DNA from: Anaerorhabdus sp036636695
GTDB lineage: Bacteria > Bacillota_I > Bacilli_A > Erysipelotrichales > Erysipelotrichaceae
Reading direction: 5' to 3' (one strand)
DNA: 64,000 bases
NCBI RefSeq assembly: GCF_036636695.1
Contig: NZ_JAVWNW010000001.1
Shown here: piece by piece, positions 1 to 9,548 of the stretch
Layout: every line of letters starts with the position of its first letter
How positions within the stretch are numbered: position 1 is the stretch's first letter
Program-made: the position numbers and the translations under genes
The notes under the pieces: model-generated
The model's database searches: none
What the model was told of the DNA's origin: nothing
Seen by the model: the letters and a program-made list of their open reading frames with translations, nothing else

Positions 1-1158
1 ATTGTAATTATTTGTTTAATGCAAATTGGTGGTCTTGGTTTAATGACTATCTTATTCTTGGTCGTTTCTTTGATGAAACATAAATTAATGTTAAAAGAAA
101 AGAAACTTATTCAAGATTCGCTAAGTAAGACAGATTTACGTGATGTGCCTAAGTTTATTCGCAGTATCGTAAAATATACGCTTGTCTTTGAGGGAATTGG
201 TGTAATACTCTTTGCAATTCGATTTATTCCTTCATATGGCATATCAGAAGGACTCTTCAATTCAATATTCTTATCAGTTTCTGCATTTTGTAATGCGGGA
301 TTGGATAATATGACTGTTTCAAGTTTAGCTCCATTTGTGAATGACCCATTAATTAACTTTACTGTTTGTGGATTAATTATTACTGGGGGGCTAGGATTTG
401 TTGTATGGCTTGATTTAAGAAATAACATCACAGCAGCATTTAAAAAGAAGTGTGCGTTGAAAAAAGTTAAACAAATGCTTGCGGTACATACTAAACTTGT
501 TCTACTTATGACAGGTTCTTTGTTAGCGATTGGGACAATATTGATTTATGCATTAGAATTCAATAATCCAGCTACACTTGGTCCTTTAGGCGAATTTGAG
601 AAATGGATGGCTGCTTTCTTCCAATCAACTACACTACGTACGGCAGGATTTAGTACAGTATCAATTGCGGCGCTTAAACCAGCAACGCAATTTATTATGT
701 GTATCTTTATGTTTATTGGTGGATCTCCTGGAGGTACTGCAGGGGGTATTAAGACAACAACATTTGCGATGCTATTTATCTTTATTATCTTTATATTAAG
801 AAATGACAATCATATTAATGTCATGAAAAGAGATATTCCAAGAGTGAATTTTATGAAAGCATATGTCGTTACTATGATGTACCTTAGTGCTTTACTTATA
901 TCAGTATTAATTCTAAGTATCACTGAAAATTTACCTTTCCTTGCTCTAGTATTTGAGAGTTTCTCTGCAATTGCGACAGTCGGTCTATCAATGGATGTGA
1001 CTCCACTCTTGTCGAGTATTGGAAAAGTTGTTATTATACTATTAATGTTTATTGGTCGTGTTGGACCGATAACGATTATTGTTTCTATCTTCAGAGTAGG
1101 AGCAAAACAAAAACAAAAAGAGATTGCATATTCTCATGGCGATATATTAATCGGGTAG
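1..1158 (+). CDS. ktrB: KtrB/TrkH-type potassium uptake channel subunit (5' end outside window)
   Basis: This is the membrane channel of a Ktr/Trk potassium (K+/Na+) uptake system. The reading frame is open from base 1, so the N-terminus with the first pore loop lies outside the window; the internal ATG at 19 is not the start. About 385 residues remain. They show repeated hydrophobic segments and the pore-loop signatures FCNAGLDN, TLRTAGFST and a glycine-rich GGSPGGTAGGIKTTT segment typical of TrkH/KtrB. The gene ends 12 bases before ktrA, so the two form an operon. Family assignment is secure; ion preference (Ktr versus Trk) is inferred from the small single-domain KtrA partner. Confidence 0.93.
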   Translation: MVIICLMQIGGLGLMTILFLVVSLMKHKLMLKEKKLIQDSLSKTDLRDVPKFIRSIVKYTLVFEGIGVILFAIRFIPSYGISEGLFNSIFLSVSAFCNAGLDNMTVSSLAPFVNDPLINFTVCGLIITGGLGFVVWLDLRNNITAAFKKKCALKKVKQMLAVHTKLVLLMTGSLLAIGTILIYALEFNNPATLGPLGEFEKWMAAFFQSTTLRTAGFSTVSIAALKPATQFIMCIFMFIGGSPGGTAGGIKTTTFAMLFIFIIFILRNDNHINVMKRDIPRVNFMKAYVVTMMYLSALLISVLILSITENLPFLALVFESFSAIATVGLSMDVTPLLSSIGKVVIILLMFIGRVGPITIIVSIFRVGAKQKQKEIAYSHGDILIG

Positions 1159-1170
1159 GAGCAAGAAATT

Positions 1171-1845
1171 ATGTCAAACAAAAACAAAACATTTGCAATT
1201 TTAGGATTAGGAATCTTCGGTTCAACAATTACTAAATCATTGTCAGATTTTAACTATGAAGTTATCGCGGTTGACCGTGATATCATTTGTGTTGATCGTA
1301 TTGCTGAATTTGCAGCGAATGCGGTTCAAGCTGATATTACAGATATCGAACAGTTACGTGCAATCGGTGTACAAGATTGTGATTGCGCTGTTGTTGCAAC
1401 AGGGTCACATTTAGAAGATAGTATTATGGCTATCATGAATTTAAAAGAACTTGGTGTTCCTTATATTGTTGCAAAAGCAAAAAATAAGAAATACATGCAA
1501 ATCTTTGAAAAGATTGGTGCAGATCGTGTTATCCGTCCTGAAAAAGAAATGGGTGAACGTGTAGCTAAACAATTAGTATCAAAGAGTATTGTGGATTTAA
1601 TTGAAATTGATAGTGAATACAGTGTAATTGAAATAGTAGCACCTGAAATTTGGAATAATAAATCATTGAAAGATTTAGATCTAAGAACTAGTTTTGGTAT
1701 CAATGTATTAGGTATTCGTAAGAAACCAGGAGAACACTTATCAATTTCTCCAAGTGCTGATTATGTTATTGAAGCGAATGATCGTCTACTTGTAATTGCA
1801 GATAATCTTGTTTTTAAGAAATTTGATAAAAGTTTTAATCGTTAA
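1171..1845 (+). CDS. ktrA: KtrA, NAD-binding regulator of potassium uptake
   Basis: This is the cytoplasmic RCK gating ring subunit that binds nucleotide and controls the KtrB channel. It has 224 residues, the usual KtrA length. A Rossmann glycine motif (LGLGIFGSTI, about residues 11-20) is followed by VIAVDRD with the ribose-binding acid. A C-terminal RCK_C domain covers about 135-220. It lies 12 bases after ktrB and is read with it. TrkA proteins are about twice this length because they have two RCK units; this single-unit form points to the Ktr type. Confidence 0.92.
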   Translation: MSNKNKTFAILGLGIFGSTITKSLSDFNYEVIAVDRDIICVDRIAEFAANAVQADITDIEQLRAIGVQDCDCAVVATGSHLEDSIMAIMNLKELGVPYIVAKAKNKKYMQIFEKIGADRVIRPEKEMGERVAKQLVSKSIVDLIEIDSEYSVIEIVAPEIWNNKSLKDLDLRTSFGINVLGIRKKPGEHLSISPSADYVIEANDRLLVIADNLVFKKFDKSFNR

Positions 1846-1883
1846 AAAAAGTATTTAATCATGAAAAAAAGTATGTTATCATA
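1844..1883 (+). promoter_or_regulatory. Direct repeat with probable promoter ahead of the TSCPD gene
   Basis: An 11-base direct repeat AAAAAAAGTAT occurs at 1844-1854 and 1864-1874, a 20-base period, overlapping the end of ktrA. A TTATCAT element follows and could act as -10. The start codon is at 1912. The promoter role is inference from position and A/T-rich composition. Confidence 0.3.
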
Positions 1884-1911
1884 AACATGTTGTAGAAAAG
1901 GAGGTGGCATC

Positions 1912-2166
1912 ATGTCAAGCAATAAATTTACATTTAAACCAAATGGTACTTGTTCTAGACTCTTTGAATTTGAGTTAGAAGATAATATTATTAAGGACTT
2001 CACTATTACTGGTGGATGTGATGGAAACCTCAAAGGGATCTGTAGTATTATTAAGGGCAAGACCGTCGAAGAAGTCATAAGTGCTTTTAACGGGATTACT
2101 TGTGGTAACAAGAGTACTTCTTGTCCAGATCAAATCGCGAAATGTTTAGCGGAACAAACTCGCTAA
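1912..2166 (+). CDS. TSCPD domain protein (TIGR03905 type), function unknown
   Basis: A small cytoplasmic protein of 84 residues that is essentially one TSCPD domain. This domain also occurs at the C-terminus of some B12-dependent ribonucleotide reductases. Visible conserved elements are NGTCSRL near the start, TGGCDGN in the middle and TSCPDQIAKCL near the end, with several cysteines that could bind metal. The start has a strong AGGAGGT site 8 bases upstream. It stands alone between ktrA and the ABC exporter and is closed by a terminator. Its molecular job is not established. Confidence 0.85.
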   Translation: MSSNKFTFKPNGTCSRLFEFELEDNIIKDFTITGGCDGNLKGICSIIKGKTVEEVISAFNGITCGNKSTSCPDQIAKCLAEQTR

Positions 2167-2172
2167 TTATGT

Positions 2173-2196
2173 AAAAAGCACGCAAGTGTTTTTTTA
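2173..2196 (+). terminator. Intrinsic terminator after the TSCPD gene
   Basis: A hairpin with AAAAGCAC and GTGTTTTT arms around a GCAA tetraloop is followed by a T run, 7 bases after the stop codon. Confidence 0.6.
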
Positions 2197-2223
2197 TTTT
2201 ACTTTATTAAAGGGGGAAACGGT

Positions 2224-4020
2224 ATGAGTAAATGGAGTTTTATAAAGAAGTATTGCAAAAATAATCAAGGAAAACTTCTTTTAATGGTAGTAGTAACCTT
2301 GGTGTATGCATTACTTAATCTAGTTTCACCACTAATCTTTAGTTTTTTCATTGATAACATAATTGACAACAAGCCAATCACAAATAAGTTGTTTGGGGAT
2401 ATTCTCACTTTTTTAGGTGGAAGAGATTATGTTAGAAACAATTTGTGGATTGGGGCAGCATGTGTATTGTTTGTAAATGTGTTCGTATGTTTGGGTGTAT
2501 TTATAAGAGGACGTATGAATGCGGTAATTTCAGAAAATATGAGTTACCATATTCGTAATGATTTGTATGATCACTTACAACATTTACCTTATGCATATCA
2601 TGTATCTGCAAAGACAGGGGATTTGGTACAACGATGTACAAGTGATGTTGAACAAGTTCGTAAAGTTTTCGCAGGACAATTATCAGAAATGATTTATTCA
2701 GTTGCGACAGCAGCGATAGCGATTATTGTATTATTTTCAATTTATCCACCAATGGCTGTTTTAGCGATTATTAGTATGCCATTATTAATTTTCTATGCAT
2801 TTATCTTTTTCAAGAATACACAAAAAACATTCTTGGCTTCAGATGAAGCAGAAGGTGTAATGACGACAACAATACAAGAAAGTTTATCTGGAATTCGAGT
2901 TATCAAAGCGTTTAATCGTGAACGATATGAGATTGATCGTTTTGAGAAAAAGAATGCGGTATTCAAAGAATTAACATTTAAATTAATACGCTTGCTAGGC
3001 TTATATTGGAGTACTAGTGACTTGATTTGTTTGGGACAAATTTTATTGATTTTGATTGTAGGTATATTCACAGCAATTGATGGTAACTTATCTGTAGGAA
3101 ACTTCTTTGTTTTTATTTCATATGAAACAATGATTTTATGGCCAATAAGAAATTTGGGTAGAATTCTAGCAGATATTGGTAAAGCGACAGTATCAGTTGG
3201 ACGTTTGAATGAAATTTTAAATGAACCAGTAGAAGATATTACAACAGGTATCACACCAAAAATCGAAGGACATATTGTATTTGAACATTGTGATTTTCAA
3301 TACCATGATGCAAATGAACCTATTCTTAGAGATATCTCTTTTGAAATTAAAAAAGGTGAAACGGTGGCCGTTATTGGTCCAACAGGTGCAGGAAAATCAA
3401 CGCTAGTCCACTTATTATCACGTTTATATGATTACACAAGCGGATCAATTAAGATTGATGGTCACGAATTGAATGAAATTCAAAGAGAACATATTCGTCG
3501 CCATATTGGGATTGTATTACAAGAACCATTTCTATTTTCTAAGACAATTCATGAAAATATTCGACTTGCGAATCGTTTCTCAGATGATACAAAAGTAGAA
3601 CGAGCAGCTCGTGTGGCATCAGTACATGAAGTTATTAAAGAATTTGAACAAGGATATCAAACACTTGTTGGTGAAAAGGGAGTAACCTTGTCTGGTGGTC
3701 AAAAACAAAGAATTGCGATTGCTAGAACAATTATTAATGAAACACCAATTTTAATTTTTGATGATAGCTTAAGTGCTGTTGATACAGAAACTGATGCGAA
3801 TATTCGTCATGCTTTAAATGATTTAAATAAAGATACAACAAAAATTATTATTACTCAACGTGTTTCTTCAGCTCAAGATGCAGATAAAATTCTTGTCATT
3901 GAAGACGGAAGAATTACACAAGTGGGTAATCATGAATCACTTATTCATGAAGATGGATTATACAAGCGAATTTTTGAAATCCAAAGTTCATTTATTCTAG
4001 GGGGTGATGACAATGACTAA
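2224..4020 (+). CDS. Heterodimeric multidrug ABC exporter, subunit with degenerate ATPase site
   Basis: A 598-residue half transporter with an N-terminal six-helix exporter domain (about 1-310) and a C-terminal ATPase domain. Walker A is GPTGAGKST and the signature is LSGGQ. Walker B is LIFDDS, with Asp where the catalytic Glu is expected, and the switch histidine is replaced (ITQR instead of a His-Arg pair). Such changes mark the non-catalytic subunit of BmrC/BmrD- or LmrC/LmrD-type heterodimers. It overlaps the next gene by 17 bases. A strong AAAGGGGG site precedes ATG 2224. Substrate unknown. Confidence 0.9.
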   Translation: MSKWSFIKKYCKNNQGKLLLMVVVTLVYALLNLVSPLIFSFFIDNIIDNKPITNKLFGDILTFLGGRDYVRNNLWIGAACVLFVNVFVCLGVFIRGRMNAVISENMSYHIRNDLYDHLQHLPYAYHVSAKTGDLVQRCTSDVEQVRKVFAGQLSEMIYSVATAAIAIIVLFSIYPPMAVLAIISMPLLIFYAFIFFKNTQKTFLASDEAEGVMTTTIQESLSGIRVIKAFNRERYEIDRFEKKNAVFKELTFKLIRLLGLYWSTSDLICLGQILLILIVGIFTAIDGNLSVGNFFVFISYETMILWPIRNLGRILADIGKATVSVGRLNEILNEPVEDITTGITPKIEGHIVFEHCDFQYHDANEPILRDISFEIKKGETVAVIGPTGAGKSTLVHLLSRLYDYTSGSIKIDGHELNEIQREHIRRHIGIVLQEPFLFSKTIHENIRLANRFSDDTKVERAARVASVHEVIKEFEQGYQTLVGEKGVTLSGGQKQRIAIARTIINETPILIFDDSLSAVDTETDANIRHALNDLNKDTTKIIITQRVSSAQDADKILVIEDGRITQVGNHESLIHEDGLYKRIFEIQSSFILGGDDND

Positions 4021-5875
4021 TCAATTCCAAGAACAGGAATATAATACAGAATCACTGGATACAAGCTTATGGCGTAAGATACTCGGGATGATGAAATCGC
4101 AAAAGAAGAATTTATATATGTTGTTCTTTCTAAATTTCTTTATTGCGATACTTGATGTAGCTTTTCCATATATGAATAAAATTGCAATTGACTATTTTGT
4201 TGGTAATGGAGTCATTGACTACAAACTTACTATTTTTGCGATTGTCTTCATTGTGGGTATTATTACACAAGCAGCAATTGTTTATTTGTTCTTCCTTCAA
4301 GCAGGAAAAATTGAGATGAATTTCGCTTACGAAGTAAGAGAAAAAGCATTTCATAAACTGCAATCATTATCATTCTCATATTTTGACAAGACACCCATTG
4401 GTTGGTTAATGGCTCGTATGACAAGTGATATCGGACGTTTAGCGGAAATTTTATCATGGAGTTTGATGGATTTAGTTTGGGGTTTCTCAGTTATGATTGG
4501 TGTTACAATCGTAATGTTTGCGGTAAACTGGAAACTAGCTTTATTGGTATTAATCGTTGTTCCAATACTTGCTTATTTAAGTGTATGGTTTCAAATAAGA
4601 ATACTTAAAAGTTATCGATCTGTAAGAAAAATTAATTCAAAGATTACTAGCGGATTTAATGAAGGAATTACCGGTGCTAAAACTACTAAAACTCTTGTCC
4701 TTGAAGAGAAAAACTTTAAGGAGTTTGATCAAGAAACTACGCTTATGCGTAAATCGAGTATTAAGGCAGCTACTCTATCAGCGTTATTTATGCCAATTGT
4801 AATGGGATTAGGTTCAATTAGTACAGCGGCAATTTTATGGTATGGTGGCTATGAAGTTTTATTAGGTACACTTCAATTTGGCACTTTGATGATGTTTACT
4901 CAGTATGCAACTCAATTTTTTGAACCTCTTCGTCAAATAGCTCGTTTAATTGCAGAGTTACAAATGGCTCAAGCGAGTGCTGAACGGGTACTTAGTTTAT
5001 TGGATACTCAACCAGAAATAATTGATAAGCCAGAAATTATCGAAAAATATGGAACACTATTTGATCCTAAACCTGAAAATTATGAACCAATTCAAGGAAA
5101 CGTAGAATTTAAAAATGTATCCTTTCATTATTTACCAGGAGAACCAGTTCTTAAAAACTTTAATTTATCAGTCAAAGAAGGTCAAACAGTCGCGTTAGTT
5201 GGTGAAACAGGATCAGGAAAGAGTACAATTGTTAATTTACTTTGTCGTTTCTATGAACCAGTTGAGGGTGAAATTTTAATTGATGGTGTAGAATATCGCG
5301 ATCGTTCATTAGGATGGTTACGATCACGCCTAGGATATGTTCTTCAATCACCACATTTATTCTCAGGAACAATTAAAGAAAATATTCGTTTTGGGCGATT
5401 AGATGCAACGGATGAAGAAATTATTGATGCATGTAAATTAGTAAATGCGCATGATTTCATCGTTAAATTAGAAAATGGATATGATACTGAAGTTGGAGAA
5501 GGTGGAGGAAAATTATCAACTGGTCAAAAGCAATTGATATCCTTTGCTCGAGCAGTGTTGGTTAATCCAAGAATTTTCGTTCTCGATGAAGCAACATCTT
5601 CCATTGATACAGAAACAGAACAAATTATTCAATATACGATTGATCATGTTTTAACTCATCACACTAGCTTTATTATCGCGCATAGATTGTCAACAATCGT
5701 AAATGCGGATATAATTTTAGTTATTAAGAAGGGTGTCGTGGTTGAATCTGGAACTCATCAAGAATTATTAGATAAAAAAGGATATTATTATCGTTTGTAT
5801 TCTAACCAATTCAATGAAGATCTTGAAAATCAATTATTACACAAAGGGGTTAAAAATGATTTCGTACAAAACTGA
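4004..5875 (+). CDS. Heterodimeric multidrug ABC exporter, catalytic subunit
   Basis: A 623-residue half transporter, partner of the gene before it. Transmembrane domain about 25-330, then the ATPase domain with Walker A GETGSGKST, Walker B FVLDEATSS with the catalytic Glu, and IAHR with the switch histidine. Its signature is LSTGQ rather than LSGGQ. Combined with the partner's altered Walker B this makes one degenerate and one active ATP site, the known layout of heterodimeric type IV exporters. ATG 4004 and ATG 4013 are both possible; the GGGGGTGATG site inside the previous gene supports a start around 4013. Confidence 0.9.
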   Translation: MMTMTNQFQEQEYNTESLDTSLWRKILGMMKSQKKNLYMLFFLNFFIAILDVAFPYMNKIAIDYFVGNGVIDYKLTIFAIVFIVGIITQAAIVYLFFLQAGKIEMNFAYEVREKAFHKLQSLSFSYFDKTPIGWLMARMTSDIGRLAEILSWSLMDLVWGFSVMIGVTIVMFAVNWKLALLVLIVVPILAYLSVWFQIRILKSYRSVRKINSKITSGFNEGITGAKTTKTLVLEEKNFKEFDQETTLMRKSSIKAATLSALFMPIVMGLGSISTAAILWYGGYEVLLGTLQFGTLMMFTQYATQFFEPLRQIARLIAELQMAQASAERVLSLLDTQPEIIDKPEIIEKYGTLFDPKPENYEPIQGNVEFKNVSFHYLPGEPVLKNFNLSVKEGQTVALVGETGSGKSTIVNLLCRFYEPVEGEILIDGVEYRDRSLGWLRSRLGYVLQSPHLFSGTIKENIRFGRLDATDEEIIDACKLVNAHDFIVKLENGYDTEVGEGGGKLSTGQKQLISFARAVLVNPRIFVLDEATSSIDTETEQIIQYTIDHVLTHHTSFIIAHRLSTIVNADIILVIKKGVVVESGTHQELLDKKGYYYRLYSNQFNEDLENQLLHKGVKNDFVQN

Positions 5876-6362
5876 TAACAAAATTGAATGTGCAATTGAA
5901 GAGGGAATCTGGCTAGATTTTCTAGAACAAACGTGGGTTTATTTTATTAAAGATACTGTTTGGCAAGAAGAAGAGATTCAAAATTTCAAACGCAATAAAA
6001 TTCATTTAAGTTATTTTCAAAAAGGAATTATTGATGGCTTTTTGCTAGAAATAGATGATATGCTTGAAATATCAGATGTGCCATTCTGTATTCTAGATGC
6101 AAATAAGGAATTTTTGAATACATTAAAGGACAATCAAAACTATAATGCATTATTCTTGTTAATTAATGAGGCGAATGAAATTTGTGCTCGTCGTGAATCA
6201 ACGCTATCTGGGCAAATGAGCCTAGATATTAAGCATTATTTACGTGAACAACGTACTAATGATTATGATGAAAAAGCATTCAATATAGCCCTTACTAAGA
6301 TGCAAAAACGTTATGAGCCCTATGAATTAGAAGAATTCATTAAATCAAAACAATCACTTTAA
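5856..6362 (+). CDS. Unrecognised 168-residue cytoplasmic protein
   Basis: I do not recognise this protein. The start at 5856 is chosen because an AAAGGGG site lies 7 bases upstream; it overlaps the ABC exporter stop by 20 bases, so it is probably co-translated. It is acidic and helical, with no signal peptide or membrane segment and no cysteine pair or nucleotide motif that I can see. Position at the end of an exporter operon and before a terminator suggests an accessory role, but nothing in the sequence says what. Confidence 0.75.
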   Translation: MISYKTDNKIECAIEEGIWLDFLEQTWVYFIKDTVWQEEEIQNFKRNKIHLSYFQKGIIDGFLLEIDDMLEISDVPFCILDANKEFLNTLKDNQNYNALFLLINEANEICARRESTLSGQMSLDIKHYLREQRTNDYDEKAFNIALTKMQKRYEPYELEEFIKSKQSL

Positions 6363-6376
6363 GTGGATTTATTATT

Positions 6377-6401
6377 AGACTAGTTTAAAACTAGTCTTTT
6401 T
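6377..6401 (+). terminator. Intrinsic terminator ending the ABC exporter operon
   Basis: A perfect inverted repeat AGACTAGTTT / AAACTAGTCT is followed by TTTT. A TGTTATAAT extended -10 (6402-6409) sits immediately downstream and probably starts transcription of lspA. Confidence 0.75.
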
Positions 6402-6429
6402 GTTATAATAATCAAAGGTTGGTGAAAAT

Positions 6430-6900
6430 ATGAAACGTAGAGATATATTTATTATATTGGCTATATTGGCTTTAGACTTAGGAACAAAATACATTGTGCA
6501 AACAAATTTGGATTTGCATAAGCAAATTCCAATTATTGAGAATTTCTTTTATCTTACATACGCAAAAAATACAGGAGCTGCATGGAGTTTATTCTCAGGC
6601 AGAGTGAGTATTCTAGCACTAACATCATTAGTGGGTGTTGGTTTATTTAGTTTTATGTATGTTAAAACTCCTGAAAAAGATAACTTTGGACGAATTTGTT
6701 TAGCAATGATGATTGCCGGAGCTGCTGGAAACTTGGTTGATCGCGTTTTCTTTGGCTATGTTCGTGATTTTTTAGATTTCTATATTTTGGGATATGATTT
6801 TCCAATATTCAATGTAGCTGATATGGCGTTATGTATTGGGATAGGTTTACTTATCCTTCAAACTATCTTCAAAAAGGAGGAGACGCATGGAGAAAATTAA
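6430..6900 (+). CDS. lspA: Signal peptidase II (lipoprotein signal peptidase)
   Basis: Integral membrane aspartyl protease that removes signal peptides from diacylated prolipoproteins. 156 residues with four hydrophobic segments, the normal size. The signatures NTGAAWSLF, AGAAGNLVDRV and FNVADMAL are present, including the two catalytic aspartates (in NLVDR and NVADM). The ribosome site GGTTGGTG precedes ATG 6430. It overlaps the pseudouridine synthase by 14 bases, the common lspA-rluD pairing. Lipoproteins in this window (57488, 59698) would be its substrates. Confidence 0.97.
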   Translation: MKRRDIFIILAILALDLGTKYIVQTNLDLHKQIPIIENFFYLTYAKNTGAAWSLFSGRVSILALTSLVGVGLFSFMYVKTPEKDNFGRICLAMMIAGAAGNLVDRVFFGYVRDFLDFYILGYDFPIFNVADMALCIGIGLLILQTIFKKEETHGEN

Positions 6901-7801
6901 TATCATTGTAGATGAAACAAATGAGGGTACACGAATAGATACATTTATTCGTGATTGCTGTGAGGAACTATCGCGTTCACGTATTCAACAATTACTTGAT
7001 GATGGATGTATACATGTAAATGATGAAGTGAAGAAAAATAAATACAAAGTAAAGGCTGGCGATGAAATTGTTGTAGAGATTCCTGAAGTTAAAGAACTCA
7101 AAGCGATTCCACAAGATTTGAACTTAGATATACTTTATGAAGATGATGACATTATTGTCATTAATAAACCTAAAGGAATGGTAGTACATCCAGGTGCAGG
7201 GAATCCTGACAATACACTGGTTAACGGATTACTATTTCATTGTAAAGATTTATCTGGAATTAACGGCATATTACGTCCAGGAATTGTTCATCGTATTGAT
7301 AAAGATACAACAGGATGTATTGTTGCTTGTAAAAATGATAAAGCCCATGAAGCGATATCAAAACAGCTATCTAATAAAACATGTTCACGTGAATATATCG
7401 CTATCGTGCATGGTGTTATCCCACATGACAACGGAACTATTGATGCGCCTATTGGACGTGACCCAAAAGATCGCCAAAAAATGGTAGTAACCGATAAAAA
7501 TGCTAGAGATGCAGTTACACATTTTAAAGTAGAAGAACGATTCAAAAATTATACGTTAGTGAGTTTCAAACTTGAAACTGGTAGAACTCATCAAATTCGT
7601 GTTCATATGCAATATATTGGTTTTCCAATTGTAGGTGATCCAAAATACTCACTGCGCAATACTCGTCAAGATACAGAAGGACAAGTATTACATGCCAAGG
7701 CATTAACACTTGTACACCCAACAACAAAAGAAACGATGACATTTAATGCACCACTACCACCATATTTTGAGAAATTAATTGAAGAATTGAGGAGTGAATA
7801 A
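6887..7801 (+). CDS. RluD-family 23S rRNA pseudouridine synthase
   Basis: Isomerises uridine to pseudouridine in large-subunit rRNA. 304 residues: an S4 RNA-binding domain (about 12-70, SRSRIQQLLDDGCIHVN) followed by the catalytic domain with GIVHRIDKDTTG, where the Asp after HRI is the nucleophile, and RTHQIRVHM. ATG 6887 has AAAAGGAGGAG directly upstream inside lspA. The exact target sites (RluD versus RluA/C type) cannot be read from sequence alone, so no symbol is given. Confidence 0.95.
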   Translation: MEKINIIVDETNEGTRIDTFIRDCCEELSRSRIQQLLDDGCIHVNDEVKKNKYKVKAGDEIVVEIPEVKELKAIPQDLNLDILYEDDDIIVINKPKGMVVHPGAGNPDNTLVNGLLFHCKDLSGINGILRPGIVHRIDKDTTGCIVACKNDKAHEAISKQLSNKTCSREYIAIVHGVIPHDNGTIDAPIGRDPKDRQKMVVTDKNARDAVTHFKVEERFKNYTLVSFKLETGRTHQIRVHMQYIGFPIVGDPKYSLRNTRQDTEGQVLHAKALTLVHPTTKETMTFNAPLPPYFEKLIEELRSE

Positions 7802-7802
7802 T

Positions 7803-9044
7803 ATGGTTTCTGAAAAAGAGATTGCGACCTATAAATTAGCTCAATACTTTGTAGCTAAATATCAATATAAAATTGTAGAAATTCAAGGAAGTGCTAAAGA
7901 GATTTGGTTGGGATCAACACATAGTGATAAGTATCCAGTGATTCGAATTTCAACATCATCAATTTCATCAACATTTTTTGATAAGACGAGATTGCTTGAA
8001 ATTCACGATACAATTTGTAAATTCTTTAATGTAAAGGCTAAATTATTAGATATTCATTTAGATGATGAAGCAATTGATACAAGTGAGGATGATCTTGTTC
8101 AAGTAACTATCGTAAATGACAAACTTGAAGGAACAGATATTACACAAGAGTTTCCAGATATTCTAACGTTTTCAAATGATCAACAAGACAAAAAACAATT
8201 TAATCCAATGGATAAATTAAAAGAAATGTCTAGAAACAAAGCACCTAACGACATTATGAACAAAAAACCAGTTGTTTCATTTGTTGTTGCGATAATTTGT
8301 TTGGCTGTATTTGTCTTGGTGAATTATATTACTGGACTACTGGGTGGTGATGGTAACGCAAGTGCCGCAGCATCTATTATTGTGGGTGGCTATTATAAAG
8401 CATTTGTTGTAGTCGGTGGAGAATTTTTTCGTTTTCTAACTTCAGGATTTGTTCACTATAATATGATACATTTACTTGTGAATATGATTGCGCTAATTAA
8501 TTTAGGGCAAATACTTGAGAAGGTATATAGTCGTACACAATATTTACTTATCTTACTAGGATCAATAATTACAGGATGTATCTTCGTATTTGTTGCCCAA
8601 GGAAATGTTCTAGTTGTTGGAATAAGTGGTGGACTTTATGGTTTGATGGCAGCACTTCTAGTTTATGGATTTGATTCAAAAGTAATTTATAATCCAGCAG
8701 TCGCAAGAAGTTTTATATCAACATTATTGATTAATGTCATGATTAGCTTTCTACCAGGTGTATCATTTTTTGGACACATGGGAGGATTCATTGGTGGATT
8801 ATTCATTGCCTTATTCATTACTAAAAATAAGACATGGAAGTTGCTTAAACAAAATGCACTTATTGCGTTAGCTATACTTTTAGTTTTTGTTGGTTATCGT
8901 GCAACGAAAAGCTTTACTATTTCGCCTATTTACTATATAACTGATCTTCAAGTTTTAGATTTTATGGATTCGGTTGGATTTAAAGGATATAGTCAATCGA
9001 TGCTTAATAAATTAAATAAATTTTATGGTTTTGAAATCAAATAA
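7803..9044 (+). CDS. Rhomboid family intramembrane serine protease with N-terminal cytoplasmic domain
   Basis: 413 residues. An N-terminal soluble region of about 155 residues without an evident motif is followed by a rhomboid core. The core shows HYNMIHLLVNMIAL, the catalytic Ser in GISGGLYG (about residue 275) and the catalytic His in GHMGGFIGG (about 325). Start 7803 was preferred over the in-frame GTG at 7794 because GAGGAG lies 8 bases before the ATG. It follows the pseudouridine synthase with a one-base gap. GluP/YqgP-type Gram-positive rhomboids have a comparable extra domain; substrate unknown. Confidence 0.9.
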   Translation: MVSEKEIATYKLAQYFVAKYQYKIVEIQGSAKEIWLGSTHSDKYPVIRISTSSISSTFFDKTRLLEIHDTICKFFNVKAKLLDIHLDDEAIDTSEDDLVQVTIVNDKLEGTDITQEFPDILTFSNDQQDKKQFNPMDKLKEMSRNKAPNDIMNKKPVVSFVVAIICLAVFVLVNYITGLLGGDGNASAAASIIVGGYYKAFVVVGGEFFRFLTSGFVHYNMIHLLVNMIALINLGQILEKVYSRTQYLLILLGSIITGCIFVFVAQGNVLVVGISGGLYGLMAALLVYGFDSKVIYNPAVARSFISTLLINVMISFLPGVSFFGHMGGFIGGLFIALFITKNKTWKLLKQNALIALAILLVFVGYRATKSFTISPIYYITDLQVLDFMDSVGFKGYSQSMLNKLNKFYGFEIK

Positions 9045-9059
9045 AAAGAGGAGATTACT

Positions 9060-9548
9060 ATGAAAAGGGAAAATGTATTAAATTGGGATCAATATTTTAT
9101 GGGACTTGCTCATTTGTCAGCATTACGTTCCAAAGATCCATCTACACAAGTAGGAGCGGTTATTGTAGATAGTACAAATCGTGTCGTAAGTATTGGATAT
9201 AATGGACTACCTAGAGGATGTAATGATGATGAATTTCCTTGGGGTAGAGAAGGTGGAATGTTAGAAAGCAAATATGCGTTTGTGGTTCATGCTGAATTGA
9301 ATGCGATTTTAAATAGTCCACGTCCAGTGAAAGAATGTTCAATTTATGTATCACTATTTCCTTGCAATGAATGTGCGAAGGCAATTATTCAATCTGGAAT
9401 TTGCCGCATAGTATATGAATGTGATAAGTACGCTGATACAGATGCAGTAAAAGCAAGTAAAAAAATGTTAAGGGCAGCAGGAGTAGAATGCGTGCAATTA
9501 ACAGAAAAAATATCAATTAATGTAAATATAGAAAAAGGGGATATCTAA
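9060..9548 (+). CDS. dCMP deaminase (ComE/ComEB family)
   Basis: Zinc enzyme converting dCMP to dUMP for thymidylate synthesis. 162 residues with the cytidine deaminase zinc site: HAELNAIL (His ligand and catalytic Glu) and PCNECAKAII (two Cys ligands). LRSKDPSTQVGAVIVD is the typical dCMP deaminase N-terminal motif. GAGGAG precedes ATG 9060. Its stop overlaps the convergent rnhC stop by 4 bases inside a shared hairpin. Confidence 0.93.
   Translation: MKRENVLNWDQYFMGLAHLSALRSKDPSTQVGAVIVDSTNRVVSIGYNGLPRGCNDDEFPWGREGGMLESKYAFVVHAELNAILNSPRPVKECSIYVSLFPCNECAKAIIQSGICRIVYECDKYADTDAVKASKKMLRAAGVECVQLTEKISINVNIEKGDI

Noticed and set aside
7794..7802. GTG start for the rhomboid gene
   Set aside because: It overlaps the GAGGAG ribosome site that serves ATG 7803.
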